A stretch of 64,000 bases of DNA from Chelonoidis abingdonii (Eukaryota > Chordata > Testudines > Testudinidae), in assembly GCF_003597395.2 (NCBI RefSeq), contig NC_133769.1, positions 50,600,226 to 50,664,225 of the forward strand, read 5' to 3'. The position numbers and the translations under genes are program-made. A model generated the notes under the pieces. That model had not been told where the DNA came from and did not search any database. It was given only the letters and a program-made list of their open reading frames with translations. Below, one piece after another: positions 11,057 to 22,265 of the stretch (position 1 is the first letter of the stretch; each line of letters opens with the position of its first letter).

Positions 11057-12113
11057 ATGGCTTCCTTTGAGAAGATCACATTCAAAATCAAGATCAAAAA
11101 GGATATTTACAGAGGTTATCCGGAAGCCTTTTATGAGGAGGGCATGTCTAGCGGGGTTCTGCAGGGGTCTGTCCTGGGTCTGGTACTAGTCAATGTTTTC
11201 ATTAATGTCTTGGATAACAGAGTGGATTGTATACTTATAAAATTGGTGGAGGACATCAAGCTGGGTGGGATTGCTAGCATTTTGGAAGATAGGTTTAGCA
11301 TTCAAAATGACCTTGACAAATTGGAGGACTGGTTTGAAATCAACAGGATGAAATTCAGTAAAGACAAGTACAAAGCACTAAATTAAAAAAACAGATGCAT
11401 AGTTACAAAACAGGCTTGGTAGTAGTACTGTTGAAAAGCCTCTAAGGGTTACAGTGGATCACAAACTGAATATGAGCCAACAGAGTGATACAGTTACAAA
11501 AAAGGCTAATATTCTGGGGTGTACTAACAGGAGTGTTGTATATAAGACATGGGAAGTAATTGTCCCACTGTAATCAGCACTGGTGAGGGGTCAGTTGGAG
11601 TATTGTGTCCGTTCTAGGCACTGTGCTGTAGGAAAGATGTGCACAAATTGGAAAGAGTCCAAAGGACAGCAACAAAAATGATGAAAGGTTTAGCAAACCT
11701 GCCCTGCGAGGAAAGGTTAAAAAACCGGGCATGTTTTAGTCTTGAGAAAAGAAGACCGAGAGGGAGCCTGATAACAGTCTTCAACTATGTTAAGGGCTGT
11801 TATTACAAGGACTATGATCAATTGTTCTTTATGTCATCTGAAGGTAGGACAAGAAGTAATGGGCTTAATCTGGAGCAAGGGAGATTTAGGTTAGATGTTA
11901 GGAAAATCTTTTGAACTATAAGGATAGCTAAGCACTGGAATAGGCTTCCAAGGCAGGTTGTGGAATCCTCATCACTGGAGGTGTTTAAGAATAGGTTAGA
12001 CAAACACCTTCAGGGATGGTCTAGGTTTACTTCATCCTGAGTTAGTGCAGAGGGCTGGACTAGATCACCTGTGGAGGTCCCTTCGAGCCCTACATTTCTA
12101 TGATTCTATGATC
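11057..12113 (+). mobile_element. CR1 LINE, 5'-truncated 3' end
   Basis: The reading frame at 11057-11386 keeps reverse-transcriptase motifs of CR1 (SGVLQGSVLGLVLVNVFIN, then a degraded catalytic box in which the usual Ala-Asp-Asp has become Val-Glu-Asp, and MKFSKDK). Further 3' are EYCVR-like and LERVQRTATKMMKG-like stretches in other frames. The element ends in two copies of ttctatga (12096-12111), the CR1 tail repeat. Frameshifts, stops and the altered catalytic motif show it is inactive. It is inserted in the TFEC intron in the sense orientation. Confidence 0.9.
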
Positions 12114-12804
12114 TACCTTTACAAGGCAGATTTTTCTTCTTAGAAGTGTTTGTATCTCACTTTTATTTTCTTGTGTCTTTGCTGAACTTGTTTTGATCCA
12201 ATTGAACTTCAAGGAGGGCTCACTTCTGACTGCATTGAAATCCCTTTTCTTCTTTTTAGTTTAATTTTAGGCTTAGGGGCATGGATTATGTTGTTTAATG
12301 GAACAGATGTTTTGAATTTGCTTTATCAGTGGTAGAAAACTTGAGGTGGGAATGTTCTCTCTATTAAATTACAAAATACTTTGTCTTTTTATTTTAATTT
12401 TAAGTGCTTAGATATCCAAGTGATAGGTACTTTCAAAATGCAAAACTATTAACAGGTAAGCAAAATAATTTAAAAATAAAACTGGAAAAAACCACAACCA
12501 AACATTGATATGTTGCTGAAAATTCAAAACCAATGCATTTAAATATATGTATTTTTTCCATTTTCCTTTTCCTATGTCTCAGCACTTCCACGTTCCAGTT
12601 CTGATTGGTTAAACCAGGCTCCAGATGGAACCTGGAAGTGCCAAAATAATAACTGTCTCACTCATAGTATCTCCAGTGAAGAAGAAATGGAAAGAATATT
12701 TCTTATCCTAGAGCTGTGAACCGCAGCAGAGGCAGGTGTTGGACTCCTGTCTCTCCTTCCCTCTGGTAACAGGGCTCGGGTTTTCATCCCCCTGTCAGCC
12801 CTAG
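12114..12804. other. Intronic sequence, no gene
   Basis: Mostly plain AT-rich sequence. A short inverted repeat (about 12581-12600 agcacttccacgttccag against 12624-12642 tggaacctggaagtgcc) suggests the remains of another foldback element. Confidence 0.4.
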
Positions 12805-12916
12805 TTTGTCACCATTATTTTTAGTAAAAGTCAGGGTCAGTTCACGGGCTTCTGTGAATTTTTGTTTATTGCCCATAACCTGTGCCTAACTTTTACTAAA
12901 AATAAAAGTGACAAAA
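12805..12916. repeat. Palindromic element with 45-base arms
   Basis: The left arm (12805-12849, tttgtcacc to cacgggc) is the imperfect reverse complement of the right arm (12871-12916, gcccataacc to gtgacaaaa). The loop is about 20 bases. The core attatttttagtaaaagt pairs with acttttactaaaaataa. Foldback MITE type. Confidence 0.7.
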
Positions 12917-13587
12917 TCTTAACTTTACACATAATATAATAGTCTGAGATCAGATTATTGTTACAGTAACACATAGATGCCATCGGCAGTATTGAGGTTT
13001 CACTGTGATGGACTAACACATAAGAAGACACAGTCAGGGCTGGATTAAGGTGCAGGTGACCCAAGTGACCATCTGGGATGCTGGACTTGGGAAGCCCCGG
13101 GCGTGGGGTGCTGGTTTTCATTGTTAGTGACAAAAGGCAAAATTAGAATGTGTGAAGCAAATGTTTCAGGTATTCTGTATGTTGATTCATTTTTCACTAA
13201 CCTCCTAGAATGTTCTGGATCTTTGTAGAATCTCATGGAACCTTCCTGACTTTCTGAGAACTACATTTTCCTCAAACCTCCTAGAATGTTGTCAGTCATG
13301 CCCTCGCAGGTATATAAGAGACAGGGTGTTGCCAGTCAGTCAGTGAGATATAAGAACAAACTGAAGTGAAAGCCCAGCTGCGATATTGGGAACCTTGTTT
13401 TATTGTGTAATTGTGAAAGTGTTTTAAGACTTGAACAGTGAAGTTGTTACTAATAGTTTGGCTTTCTGGGGCTCATCAGGTAAGTTGTCCACTTAACATA
13501 ATGGTAATTTCTTCAATTTGGTAGAGCTCCTTGGAAATATGACAATGTCATGCGTGAGCACCTATGTCAAGTAGTTTGTAAAAATCT

Positions 13588-14022
13588 ATGGACCATTACT
13601 GCAGAAAAACAATTCAAAATGAATTGATTGACCTTATAGCAAGGGAGGTGCTTAATAACATATTGATGCGGCTTGGCAAAGTGAAGTACTATGCCATAAT
13701 AATGGACTGCACTCCTGAAATTAGTCACAGTGAAAAGATGTCATTTACAGTAAGTTTTATGGACAATGAGGATGGCTGTATCCAAGTAAAAGAACACTTT
13801 ATCTGTTTCCAGTCTGTGGATGACTCTACTGGAAAGGGCCTAACAGAACTGTTTATGAACATTTTGAATGAGCGTAAAATAAAGCTTCAAGACTGCTGCA
13901 ACCAAGGCTATGACAGTGGCTCTAAAATGAAGGGAAGAAACAGGGTTGTCCAGGCAAGGACCATTGCGCTGAATCCAAGAGCTTTCTTCATGTCTTTTGG
14001 ATGCCATTCCCTCATCCTGGTT
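13588..14022 (+). pseudogene. hAT transposase N-terminal part (ZMYM1/DUF4371-like)
   Basis: This open stretch encodes a DUF4371-type hAT transposase segment: IQNELIDLIA, the YYAIIMDCTPEISHSEKMSF block, DSTGKGLTE, LQDC.NQGYDSGSKMKG and ARTIALNPRAFF up to CHSLILV. These match the blocks shared by hAT transposases of this clade and host proteins such as ZMYM1. The zinc-finger N-terminus is missing. It is cut at 14022 by the nested element, after which the frame resumes at about 14731. Confidence 0.8.
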
Positions 14023-14722
14023 CAGGGCCGGTGCAACCATTTAGGCAAACTAGGGCGCCTAGTGGTTGGGGGCGCCTAAAATCCTGTTCAGGCAAGGAAG
14101 TGGAGTGGATGTGAGCTGGGACTGGTGGGGGAGCAAGGAGGGCTGCCCACAGGGGAACCGCTCCCTGCCCCAGATCACCTCCACTCTGCCTCCTCCGCTG
14201 AGCACACAACCCCCGCTCTAAGTCTCCTCCAATCGGCGCTGCAAGCCTGGGAGGGGAGGAGAATTACAGCAGCACCAGCGTGCTCAGCAGAAGAGGCGGA
14301 GCCAAGGTGAGTTGGGGCGGGCTCCCCAGGCAGGGTTAGCTGCCACAGGAGGGAGTCTCCCCAGGCGGGGTTAGCTGCCACAGAGGGGTGGCTCCCCGGG
14401 AAGGATTAGCTTCCACGGGGATTAGCTTCCGAGGGGAGTCTCCCTGGGTGGGGTTAGCTTCCGCAGGGAAGGAGGGGAGTCTCCCTGGGTGGGGTTAGCT
14501 TCTGTGTGGGGGAGTCTCCCTGGGCGGGGTTAGCTTCCATGGGGGGGTCTCCCCAGGTGGGGTTAGCTGCAGAGGGGGAGGTAGCTGCTGTGGGGAGGGG
14601 GTGGCGGGCTCCCTGGGCGGAGGGTGGGTTAGCTGCCACGGGTGGGCAAGGTTAGCTGGGTGGGGTGGTGGCGCAAGGTGGAAGTTTTGCCTAGGGCATG
14701 AAACTTCCTTGCACTGGCTCTG
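14023..14722. mobile_element. Non-autonomous hAT-type element nested in the larger hAT
   Basis: The ends are cagggccggtgcaa at 14023 and ttgcactggctctg ending at 14722, inverted with two mismatches. The 8-bp flanks tcctggtt (14015-14022) and ccttggtt (14723-14730) differ at two positions, fitting an old target duplication. It interrupts the transposase frame, so it arrived after the host element. It is GC-rich, has no transposase, and contains a minisatellite. Confidence 0.8.
14305..14665 (+). repeat. GC-rich minisatellite inside the nested hAT element
   Basis: About nine imperfect tandem units, roughly 25-50 bases each, share the core ctcccyrggyggggttagct followed by tsc and a variable G-rich spacer. 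Several short GC-rich reading frames here on both strands are by-products of the repeat. Confidence 0.75.
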
Positions 14723-14730
14723 CCTTGGTT

Positions 14731-15860
14731 GTGTCACATGCAGTGTCATCTTCCTTATATTCAGTATCTTCAGATTACAGCAAAGGATATACCTCTTGTT
14801 TTCAGCATCAACTATTAGGTAGAAAATCCTCATGGACAATGTTACAAATCTGACTGTGAAGCCACTAAATGACACTCATTGGGAGAGCCGTATTGTCAGC
14901 ATAAGGCCAGTGAGGTACCAAGCGACTGAGGTTTATGAAGCCCTGATGGAATTGTCACAGTCAAGTAAAGCCAAGGCCGGAATCTGACACGAGACGCACA
15001 GTCTGGCAAACTAGAACACTGACTTCAAATGTCTGGCCTCAGTTGTGGTTTGTCATGATCTCCTGTTCTAAGTAAACATTGTAAGCAAGATATTACAAAC
15101 TCAGTTGATGGACATCGCGACTGCTACTACTTTGATGAGACGCTGCCTTGCTTTTGTTGTGGCCTACAGAGACAATGGATTTGAAGATACCATCACTGCT
15201 GCCAAAGAAATGGCAGAAAACTTAGGAGGCGAATGTGTCTTCAAGAAAACTTGTATTCATCAGAAGAAGAGACAGCTTGGCTATATGGGCAGAGATGAGG
15301 TGGTGGGAAGCTAGGAAGAGGGAGTTTTTTTGCTCACTTGTTGACAACACTCGTCTGTCCATCGAAGAAAGGTTTGGACAAATGAAGCACCATAAAAAGA
15401 TCTGGGTGGTTTTGTATGACCTTAGTAAGCTGTTGGTGGACAGGAAAACACTCTTGAATAATTGTAACGACCTTCATCAGACGCTGACACATGGGGAATG
15501 TTCGGACGTCAATGATAAAGACATTTTGCCAAATGGGACACACTCTCCGCTTCAAGTTCTCCAGTTCATTTATGATGCAGAGCTGAAGGATACTTTTCCT
15601 ACTGTGTGGATAGCTTTGACGATTCTGCTCATGCTGCCAGTCACAGCCATGTGTGACGAGCACAGCTTTTCAAAGCTCAGGCTCATTAAAACATATTTTC
15701 CATCATGATGGCCAACAAGATATTGACATTGCTTTCTATTTTATCTCTTGAAAATTCCATTGGCCAGTCTTTGGATCTCTCTGATGCTGTGCTTCAGTTT
15801 GTATGGGCAAAGGCAAAAAAAGCAACCTTTGGAAGTAAAAGATTAGAGTTAACCTTCTAA
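14731..15860 (+). pseudogene. hAT transposase C-terminal part with hAT dimerisation domain
   Basis: This continues the transposase beyond the nested insertion. Recognisable blocks are ATTLMRRCLAFVVAYRDNGF, SIEERFGQMKHHKKIW and then the C-terminal dimerisation domain PTVWIALTILLMLPVTAMCD through SFSKLRLIKTYF, and, after a frameshift near 15705, ILSLENSIGQSLDL. It ends at TAA 15858-15860. At least two frame changes (around 15240-15310 and 15705) plus stops between 14731 and 15105 make it non-functional. Confidence 0.8.
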
Positions 15861-18529
15861 GGCTGTCACCTACTGTAACACTATTTAATACTGGTTCACC
15901 CAATGCTGGTGCACAGTTCAATTTCTTGATGTTAGTACATTTCAGTTATTCTTAAAATTAAAAAGTTTCTATAAACTTAGAGGAAACAATGTTTTTATTT
16001 GCTTATATATGGCATGAATAAATACAAATTTTCAGATCCTAGCATGCAGATATATTGTCTTATATGACAGAGTAAACCTTGCCTGCAAATGGTGCATCAA
16101 AATTGTGAAATGGGCTATATATTACATATGCAATAAAAATAAGGTATTCAAAAGTTTAATAAATGGAAGGGGAGCACTGAAGACACTCCTCACGTGGGGT
16201 GCCATTAGGTCTATGTCCGGCCCTGGACACAGTCATTGTAGCGAAGAGTTTACAGTCTAAGGTTGTAGTCCTGCAAGCGCTTATTGAGCTTAAGTGACCT
16301 GCTCTTGTGTCTGGAGTTACATATGTAAGTGTTCACAAGATTTGGGCCTAATTTAAGACATTACATTAGTATGATAAGCAATAGAAAAGAATGGGGAAAG
16401 AGGATAAGAATAAGAAGTAAAGTCTGAAGGTCTACAGGCTAGTTATATGCACAGTTTGATGTTTCTGAATCATCTAAAATGTAGCCATTTTTAAATATTG
16501 TTTTAAAATATTATTTACAAAATCAATAAAATAAATGACAGTTAACATCAACTGCTTGACTTTGCAGATTCTCAGATGAGTTTGCAGCACTGGTACCTAG
16601 AAAATCACAATTCTCTCTGTAAATTGAGCGAGGTTGATACAGAAATCACTGGGAGACAATAAACATGGAATTCCACAATTCCACTTTCAGTGACTTTTCA
16701 CTTAACTTTAACTGCATTTCAGCTTCGAATTTCGAAGTTCTGAAGACAAGCAAATTGTTACGGGAATTGCTAAATTATACTGATGTTGTTTTATTTTTTT
16801 CTTAAGTGACAATATTTCTCAGTTTCTATTATTTTTTCCTCTTAATGTTGAGGAATTCAGCTCTCAAGGAAGTGAAGGCCAAGTACTAACTAGAGGTAGG
16901 CATACTGCAGGTAATTGTTATCCAAGCTGTGAGTTGGCTGCCTCATGCTGCACTGCCAGCAGAAGGTGGTGCTAACATGGGCATAGCTGTCCTAGGAAAA
17001 TTACACCAGTGGAAGGGGAACCTCTGTGATGTAGAGCCAGCACAGAAGCTCTTTCATCACCTCTCCTCTGCTGATAACATAAATACGTATGGATGGAGCA
17101 AAGGACCTATGGATAGCGCTGTCGTACACCAGCTGATTCCAAACCAATCCTTTGCTGTTGAATGTCTTTCCCCTCCCTGCATAAGTCCTACTATATGAAG
17201 GAACTTCTGTCTCTCTTTCATGCACTGGAAGGATTAACTGTAATGCTCTTATTTCGTAAGACATCCCACCATATATTTGCCAATTAGGAGGAATTTTGTA
17301 CTTGCTGTCAGGTATTGAACAATACGCTCATTGGATATCATACTTAAGAAATTGTGACTGATGTCATTCAGTCCAGAACTTCCAGACTTAAAAGCAAGGA
17401 TTCAAAATTCTTTACTAAAGTGATATCAGAAGGGCTGCAAGCTTTTCATCAGAGTTCACATTGGTGGGCAAGCCCCTCAAGTTTGTTAATGTCACCTTAT
17501 GAACTATCTAGCCTTAATGCTTGTGAGCCGTGTAGCAGTTGACTATTTTCATTGTAAATCTGAATGTAGCAATTAGACTTTCAGTGAAGATCTAACTTAA
17601 AGAAAGAGATAAAAATAGCATTATTATATCAGTAGAAATGTCCAGCCAGCACAATTAGGAAATGTAAATAATATTCACAACATGATATTAAGGTTACTAA
17701 CGTTATTCTGAAAAAAAAAAAAAAAGAGATTTCCCAGTTGTTGATTAGTGGGTTCAAAATACAGTCTATAACACACGGTTTATTCTAATGTCTAGGAGCT
17801 ATATAGATTGAAAAAACATTTTTGTCAACATTTGCCTTTTTCTGAATAACAACACTTGTGTGAAACTGTTGCAAAAAAGATTTGAGTTTTGTATGAATTA
17901 TTTTTCCACCGTGAAGATGACTCTATCTTAATCATTTTAATCATTTCTAATTTGCTGAACATTGAAGTATTTTGGCACCTAATTTTGCAGCATTATATTC
18001 TTTTTTTTCAAGCTGAGCCAGTTGGTTGTGAGTGGTCACATAATTCTCATGGTATTGTTCTGGTTCCTTGATAAGATAGGCTTACCTTATGTGGATTAGA
18101 TGGTTGGCAAAATCCATTTTGGATGTATTTCTCTGAAGAATATGCTATAAGTATTCTTATTTCAGTATCACTTTGCAAAATTGCAATGAAAATTTACCAA
18201 ACCAGGCACAAGATCTAGTCACTCACTCTTTTCCTTGAAAATAGAGAAAATATAAATGATATTTTAGTCACCAGAGGTTTAGTGTGTGAGTACAGTTTTC
18301 CAAGGAAGTCTCTGAAACAGTTGAAAGAAGTCTCATTCTGTGCTCTTTTGGTGCCTACAGTCCAAAAAGTAATGGGAACTGATTATTGATTTGTTTTAAA
18401 ATTTATATTTCATTTTCACCATTTACAGAGTATGTACAAGTATACATTAATGGCTCTGATCCTGCCAAGTAACCTATATGGGTTACCTCTTACCCCATCT
18501 TCAGATCCTAGTTGACTATATCCAATCAG

Positions 18530-19389
18530 TGTCACAGTTCATGGCAACAGCACTAGTACTGCCCCTTTCTGGTCCACCAGAGGCACCCACTCTCAGGCTT
18601 GTGACTCCCCGGAAGAGACATGCATCTCACTCCCTCCTGGCCAGGGTATTTCGAGGTGCCACAGTTCCTTGCCTGCTCTGTGAATTCCCCAGCAAGTCAG
18701 ACTGCCTGAGCAGGCCTGCTTTGCTTTTCTCCTCATAGGCTTTAATCAGTGTAATTCCCCATAATTATAAGGTACTACACACATTTTCCTAATCAAACCA
18801 TTTATTCTTACGGTGAAAACATTATAGAGAAAATATATTTAAACAATAAAAGAAACCTGCATGCATAGTTATCAGAATTCACTGCAACTCCAGCAAGGGC
18901 TCTGGTAGGAGACAATCCTTCAAACCCCACCAAGGGAGTTTTCTGTGGTTACAAGTTCATAACAACCTTGGCTCAGAATGAGCACACTCATGAGTGTGTG
19001 AGCCACTCCTGTATACAAATTGGGCCTCTGATCTTGTCCTCATGTAACAGGAGATCAGCAGACAAAGGTCCTGTCCTTAGGGGCTGGGGAATGCTTCAAA
19101 AGGCTGAGTTCTTACATAACCAGAGATATATTAGTATACATCACCCCTAGAGAGTTCGTGGGAGACCCCACTTTAAAAGTTCATACTTATCTGGTCTATT
19201 GTTTCAAATGGTCCTTGGAAGCTCATAATACTTCCCAGGGTTTACATTAGCCATGTTTCTCTACTAGAAATATTACATAGACTCCCACAATAATATGTAA
19301 TCATTTGCATATTTAATACAATGAGCTCCTAAAACTTAATTGAATAAGGTTTGTTCAGAATATTGCAGGAAATTATCATATCTGTCACT
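18530..19389 (-). mobile_element. Solo LTR, minus orientation
   Basis: The 860-base unit starts tgtcacag and ends atctgtcact on the + strand. That corresponds to a minus-strand LTR running from (T)GTGACAG-like to CTGTGACA, with one terminal base mutated. It is flanked by an exact 5-bp duplication atcag (18525-18529 and 19390-19394). Minus-strand AATAAA lies at 18801-18806. No internal retroviral sequence is adjacent, so it is a recombined solo LTR. Family not assigned. Confidence 0.7.
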
Positions 19390-20353
19390 ATCAGCTATTA
19401 CATATACAGGACCCGGGGCCATGTGAGTTCTTTCCTCTGTATGGACTCCTACAGGCATTCTGTCTGAAATTGGTGACGTGGATTTGCTAAAATCTTGCAA
19501 TCTGTATCTGTCATGCAGGTTGTCCCCATACCTGTATTATAAGATTTAGAACTATATCAAAAAATCTGCATGCTTCATAAAACACATTTTTATTTCAAGG
19601 CCACAGATCTACAAAGTCCTTGAGTGCACTGTTAACTTTAAGCACATTGACTTTAATGGGACTACTTGTGTGCTTACAATTAAGCATGTGCTTAAGATCT
19701 TTATTTGATCAGTGCCACAGTCACTCTGATCCTTGGAGAAGAAGTATTTGGGATATATTTTTATTTGTGCTGCTTAACCAGCTATATATTGTCTCAAGTG
19801 TGGTCAGAGGGTTTGACTGTGATTGCTGAACTATAAATTGTCTGCTTCACCATCAATGAGGACGAGCATTCAGCCCAGGCCACTTTTCTCCTGACAAGCA
19901 TAAAAGCTACCTCATTAGAAAGTCAGGTAAAAGGAGTAGTATATTTGAAATGATCTTTAAAAATTTAGGCTTAAGTCCTCAGTAATGTATATTTCCTAGT
20001 TCATTAATGCAAAAATACTGCACAGAGATTTTAATCTTAGAGTTAATAATAAAAGCAATTTTCACTAAAAATATAAAAACTGTAATGGTAGAATCATGAT
20101 ATTGCATTTTAGCTTTCCCACAAAAAGTCACTTTATTACTTTCTTTTGACACTTATTTTCATTCTGGGATTAATTTTACTATATAAGGGCTTCTTAACTA
20201 TTCTATTAAAATTTCCATTCAGAAGCAATAATATCTAAGAGTGAATAATAGTCATGTAAATCATTATTTCATATTAATGTAAAAGATTTTGTAAGTTCTT
20301 ATGAATTCTGCTGACATGCACAATTGTGAAAAGGTTATCTCTACATTCTGCAG

Positions 20354-20501
20354 TGATATGCGCTGGAACAAAGGAACTATTTTAAAAGCATCAGTGGAGT
20401 ACATCAAGTGGCTACAAAAAGAACAACAGAGAGCGAGAGAATTAGAACACAGACAGAAGAAATTAGAGCAGACTAACAGAAGACTTCTACTTCGAATTCA
20501 G
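20354..20501 (+). CDS. TFEC: TFEC coding exon D (loop end, helix 2, leucine zipper)
   Basis: This 148-base exon completes the split Pro codon and then encodes 49 residues. [21 protein letters not shown] is the end of the loop plus helix 2. [18 protein letters not shown] followed by NRRLLLRIQ is the leucine zipper, which sets dimer choice within the MITF/TFE family. The acceptor is ttctgcag at 20353 and the donor is TTCAG|gtttgt. It is nearly 12 kb from the previous exon, and most of that intron is transposon-derived. The coding sequence is intact. Confidence 0.96.
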
Positions 20502-21410
20502 GTTTGTATAAGAATGTCACTATGAACTACAAAGATTTCTCACCACTTATCCATCATCAAATTTAATTCATCTATATCATTTTTTCTTCTAAATGCCATT
20601 TATCAAAAGAGGATTGGCCATTTCAGGAACGGTACAATTTTACATAATTTTATGAATCTGTATTTATTGCTATGCAAGTTCTTTAGATTTCTAGAAGAAT
20701 CCTTTGATAATTAGGCCTTATGCAAGATAACATATCTATAGAGAACTAATACAATATTTTGAAGAAATGTTGCCTTCTTATGTAGTATATCTACATTATA
20801 ACTACAGCAAAAACATTCATTTGTTTCCCTAAAACAATACTGAACACTAAATCCTCCTCCATATTTTCTTTTCCTCTTTGTAAAATTTCCACGGCATTGC
20901 ATTGCCTTGGGGTACATTGTGCCATGTTATATTAAGTCACACATCATCTACTCATGTGACATAAAGTATCAGAATCTGGGTCTCCATAGCTTGAAATGCA
21001 AGATTTAAAGAAATATATCATCAGGTAAGGTACCTGCTATCTCTCCAGATAGCAGCCTTGAATTTTTGTGGATAATTAATAAGTAGAAATGTCTGCAGCA
21101 TTTTTCCATCACTTTTAAGTGGTTCAGTACTGTAGGTAATGGTATTATGGGGGCAGTCATATCTCCTATATTCCCATAGGGCATCCACTTAACTACAGGC
21201 TGAGAATTATAAAGAAAACCAGCCCATGTTATTTATTGCTATATATCATGGATTGTCCATATATTGTATTTCGAAACATATTGCCACAACTGAATTAAAA
21301 ATTACAGTGCATGTGCAATTTGTATGTATATTTCTTACCTTCAATGGTTCTAAAGAAATCAAGTTCCCTTCCAAAATCATTATTTAAATCTTTTTTGTTT
21401 GAAACCATAG
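20502..21410 (+). other. TFEC intron D-E
   Basis: This 909-base intron has canonical gt and ag ends. No repeat or RNA gene is recognised. Confidence 0.85.
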
Positions 21411-21791
21411 GAACTAGAAATACAGGCTCGTGCACATGGGCTACCACTCATGTCTTCACTCAGTGCTGTGGATGTAGCTGCCCAGGTCATCAAGCAACAG
21501 ACATATCCAGAGGAGAATTCCATAGACTATTCTCAGCAACTCGTTCTGGTACATGGACCAAGTGCTGACCTTTGTGATGGATCAACAACATTTTCTGATC
21601 CTCTCTCGCATTTCACCGATTTGTCTTTTAGTGCTGCTTCAAAAGAAGAACAAAGGTTAGAGGAAATCTTACTGAAAGACACAATATCGCCATTTGGAAC
21701 AGATCCACTCTTGTCTTCAATATCGCCTGCTGCATCAAAAGAGAGCAGCAGAAGAAGTAGCTTTAGTACAGATGATGGAGATGATTTCTAA
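21411..21791 (+). CDS. TFEC: TFEC last coding exon (zipper end and C-terminus)
   Basis: The last exon starts after an accatag acceptor at 21410 in phase 0. It reads [12 protein letters not shown] (end of the zipper), then a Ser/Thr/Asp/Glu-rich tail with the family motifs [29 protein letters not shown] and [17 protein letters not shown] before TAA at 21789-21791. The RRSSFS motif before an acidic end is shared by MITF, TFE3, TFEB and TFEC, where it is a phosphorylation target region. It supplies 126 residues. Summed over the five exons the coding length is 777 bases, 258 codons plus stop, in a single uninterrupted frame. That matches the length expected from this point in human TFEC. Confidence 0.95.
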   Translation, partial: ELEIQARAHGLPLMSSLSAVDVAAQVIKQQTYPEENSIDYSQQLVLVHGPSADLCDGSTTFSDPLSHFTDLSFSAASKEEQRLEEILLKDTISPFGTDPLLSSISPAASKESSRRSSFSTDDGDDF

Positions 21792-22265
21792 AACTAGGAA
21801 GGGCATAATTAATGTTTATAATCATTTGCTGGTGCTAAGAGATTGTGTTATGAATTTAGTGTGATGTTTGTACTCAGTTCAAAGAAGGTGGAGAACTGTT
21901 GTATACATAAGCTGCTGCATGGGTAGGATGTAGGTGAATGCATATTTCACAGAAAGATGAAAGATGGACATGGATTCATATCTCTTTGCCCAGAATTGAC
22001 TACATCTGTTCAGAGCTAGCATTTGCACAGACCCTTCCTTATTCACTGGGAAGGCTTTAGCCATTCCCCTCTGCATTCTCACAGCAGTATTAAGATGGTT
22101 CCCAGGAAAATGAACACCCACATTGCAAAAACATATTTGAATGCTCTGTTGAATCTACCACTCGCTTCTCTCAAATTTAATGATGAGCTTTAGTCAGAAA
22201 TATTTGTTAATTTCTTTTTAAGTGAAAAGGAGAAATTTCAATAAACACAATTGCAACACAACGAG
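21792..22265 (+). other. TFEC: TFEC 3' UTR (end approximate)
   Basis: This is sequence after the TFEC stop codon with no reading frame of note. A canonical AATAAA at 22240-22245 is the first good poly(A) signal downstream of the stop, so cleavage is expected some 10-30 bases later. The end given is an estimate. Later AATAAA hexamers exist (for example near 23154), so longer transcripts are possible. Confidence 0.6.
22240..22245 (+). terminator. Candidate TFEC poly(A) signal AATAAA
   Basis: A perfect AATAAA hexamer lies about 450 bases after the TFEC stop codon on the coding strand. It is the first canonical hexamer in the 3' UTR. Confidence 0.6.

Larger units (their letters stand above)
13035..16225 (+). 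mobile_element. hAT DNA transposon, complete ends, dead
   Basis: The terminal inverted repeats are cagggctgga at 13035 and tccggccctg ending at 16225, one mismatch over 10. They are flanked by an exact 8-bp duplication gacacagt (13027-13034 and 16226-16233), the hAT hallmark. The transposase is a pseudogene on the + strand. A TATA-like tatataag at 13311 and a strong donor CAG|gtaagt at 13479-13480 may be the element's own promoter and first intron. A second hAT-type element (14023-14722) has inserted into its coding region. Boundaries are read directly from the sequence. Confidence 0.93.
8539..20353 (+). other. TFEC intron C-D
   Basis: This 11.8-kb intron is the largest in the window and splits the bHLH coding sequence. 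It is heavily colonised: a tRNA-like repeat near 8.6-8.96 kb, a palindrome at 10.41-10.55 kb, a CR1 at 11.06-12.11 kb, a palindrome at 12.8 kb, a nested hAT at 13.0-16.2 kb and a solo LTR at 18.5-19.4 kb. Stretches 8961-10410, 16234-18524 and 19395-20353 show no gene. They do hold a short direct duplication (9430-9475 and 10266-10310), a 15-base A run near 17712 and a palindromic-repeat remnant at about 19610-19735. Confidence 0.75.

Noticed and set aside
11057..11386. 109-codon open frame
   Set aside because: It is the decayed reverse-transcriptase end of a CR1 LINE, with an altered catalytic motif and a frameshifted downstream part.
14305..14665. Regular repeats considered as a CRISPR array
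   Set aside because: Units are imperfect and vary in length, the DNA is vertebrate, and they lie inside a transposon.
14125..14875. Several overlapping 60-126-codon frames on both strands
   Set aside because: They are products of GC-rich tandem repeats inside a MITE.
17712..17727. A-run as the tail of a processed pseudogene
   Set aside because: No coding-like sequence or target duplication next to it.
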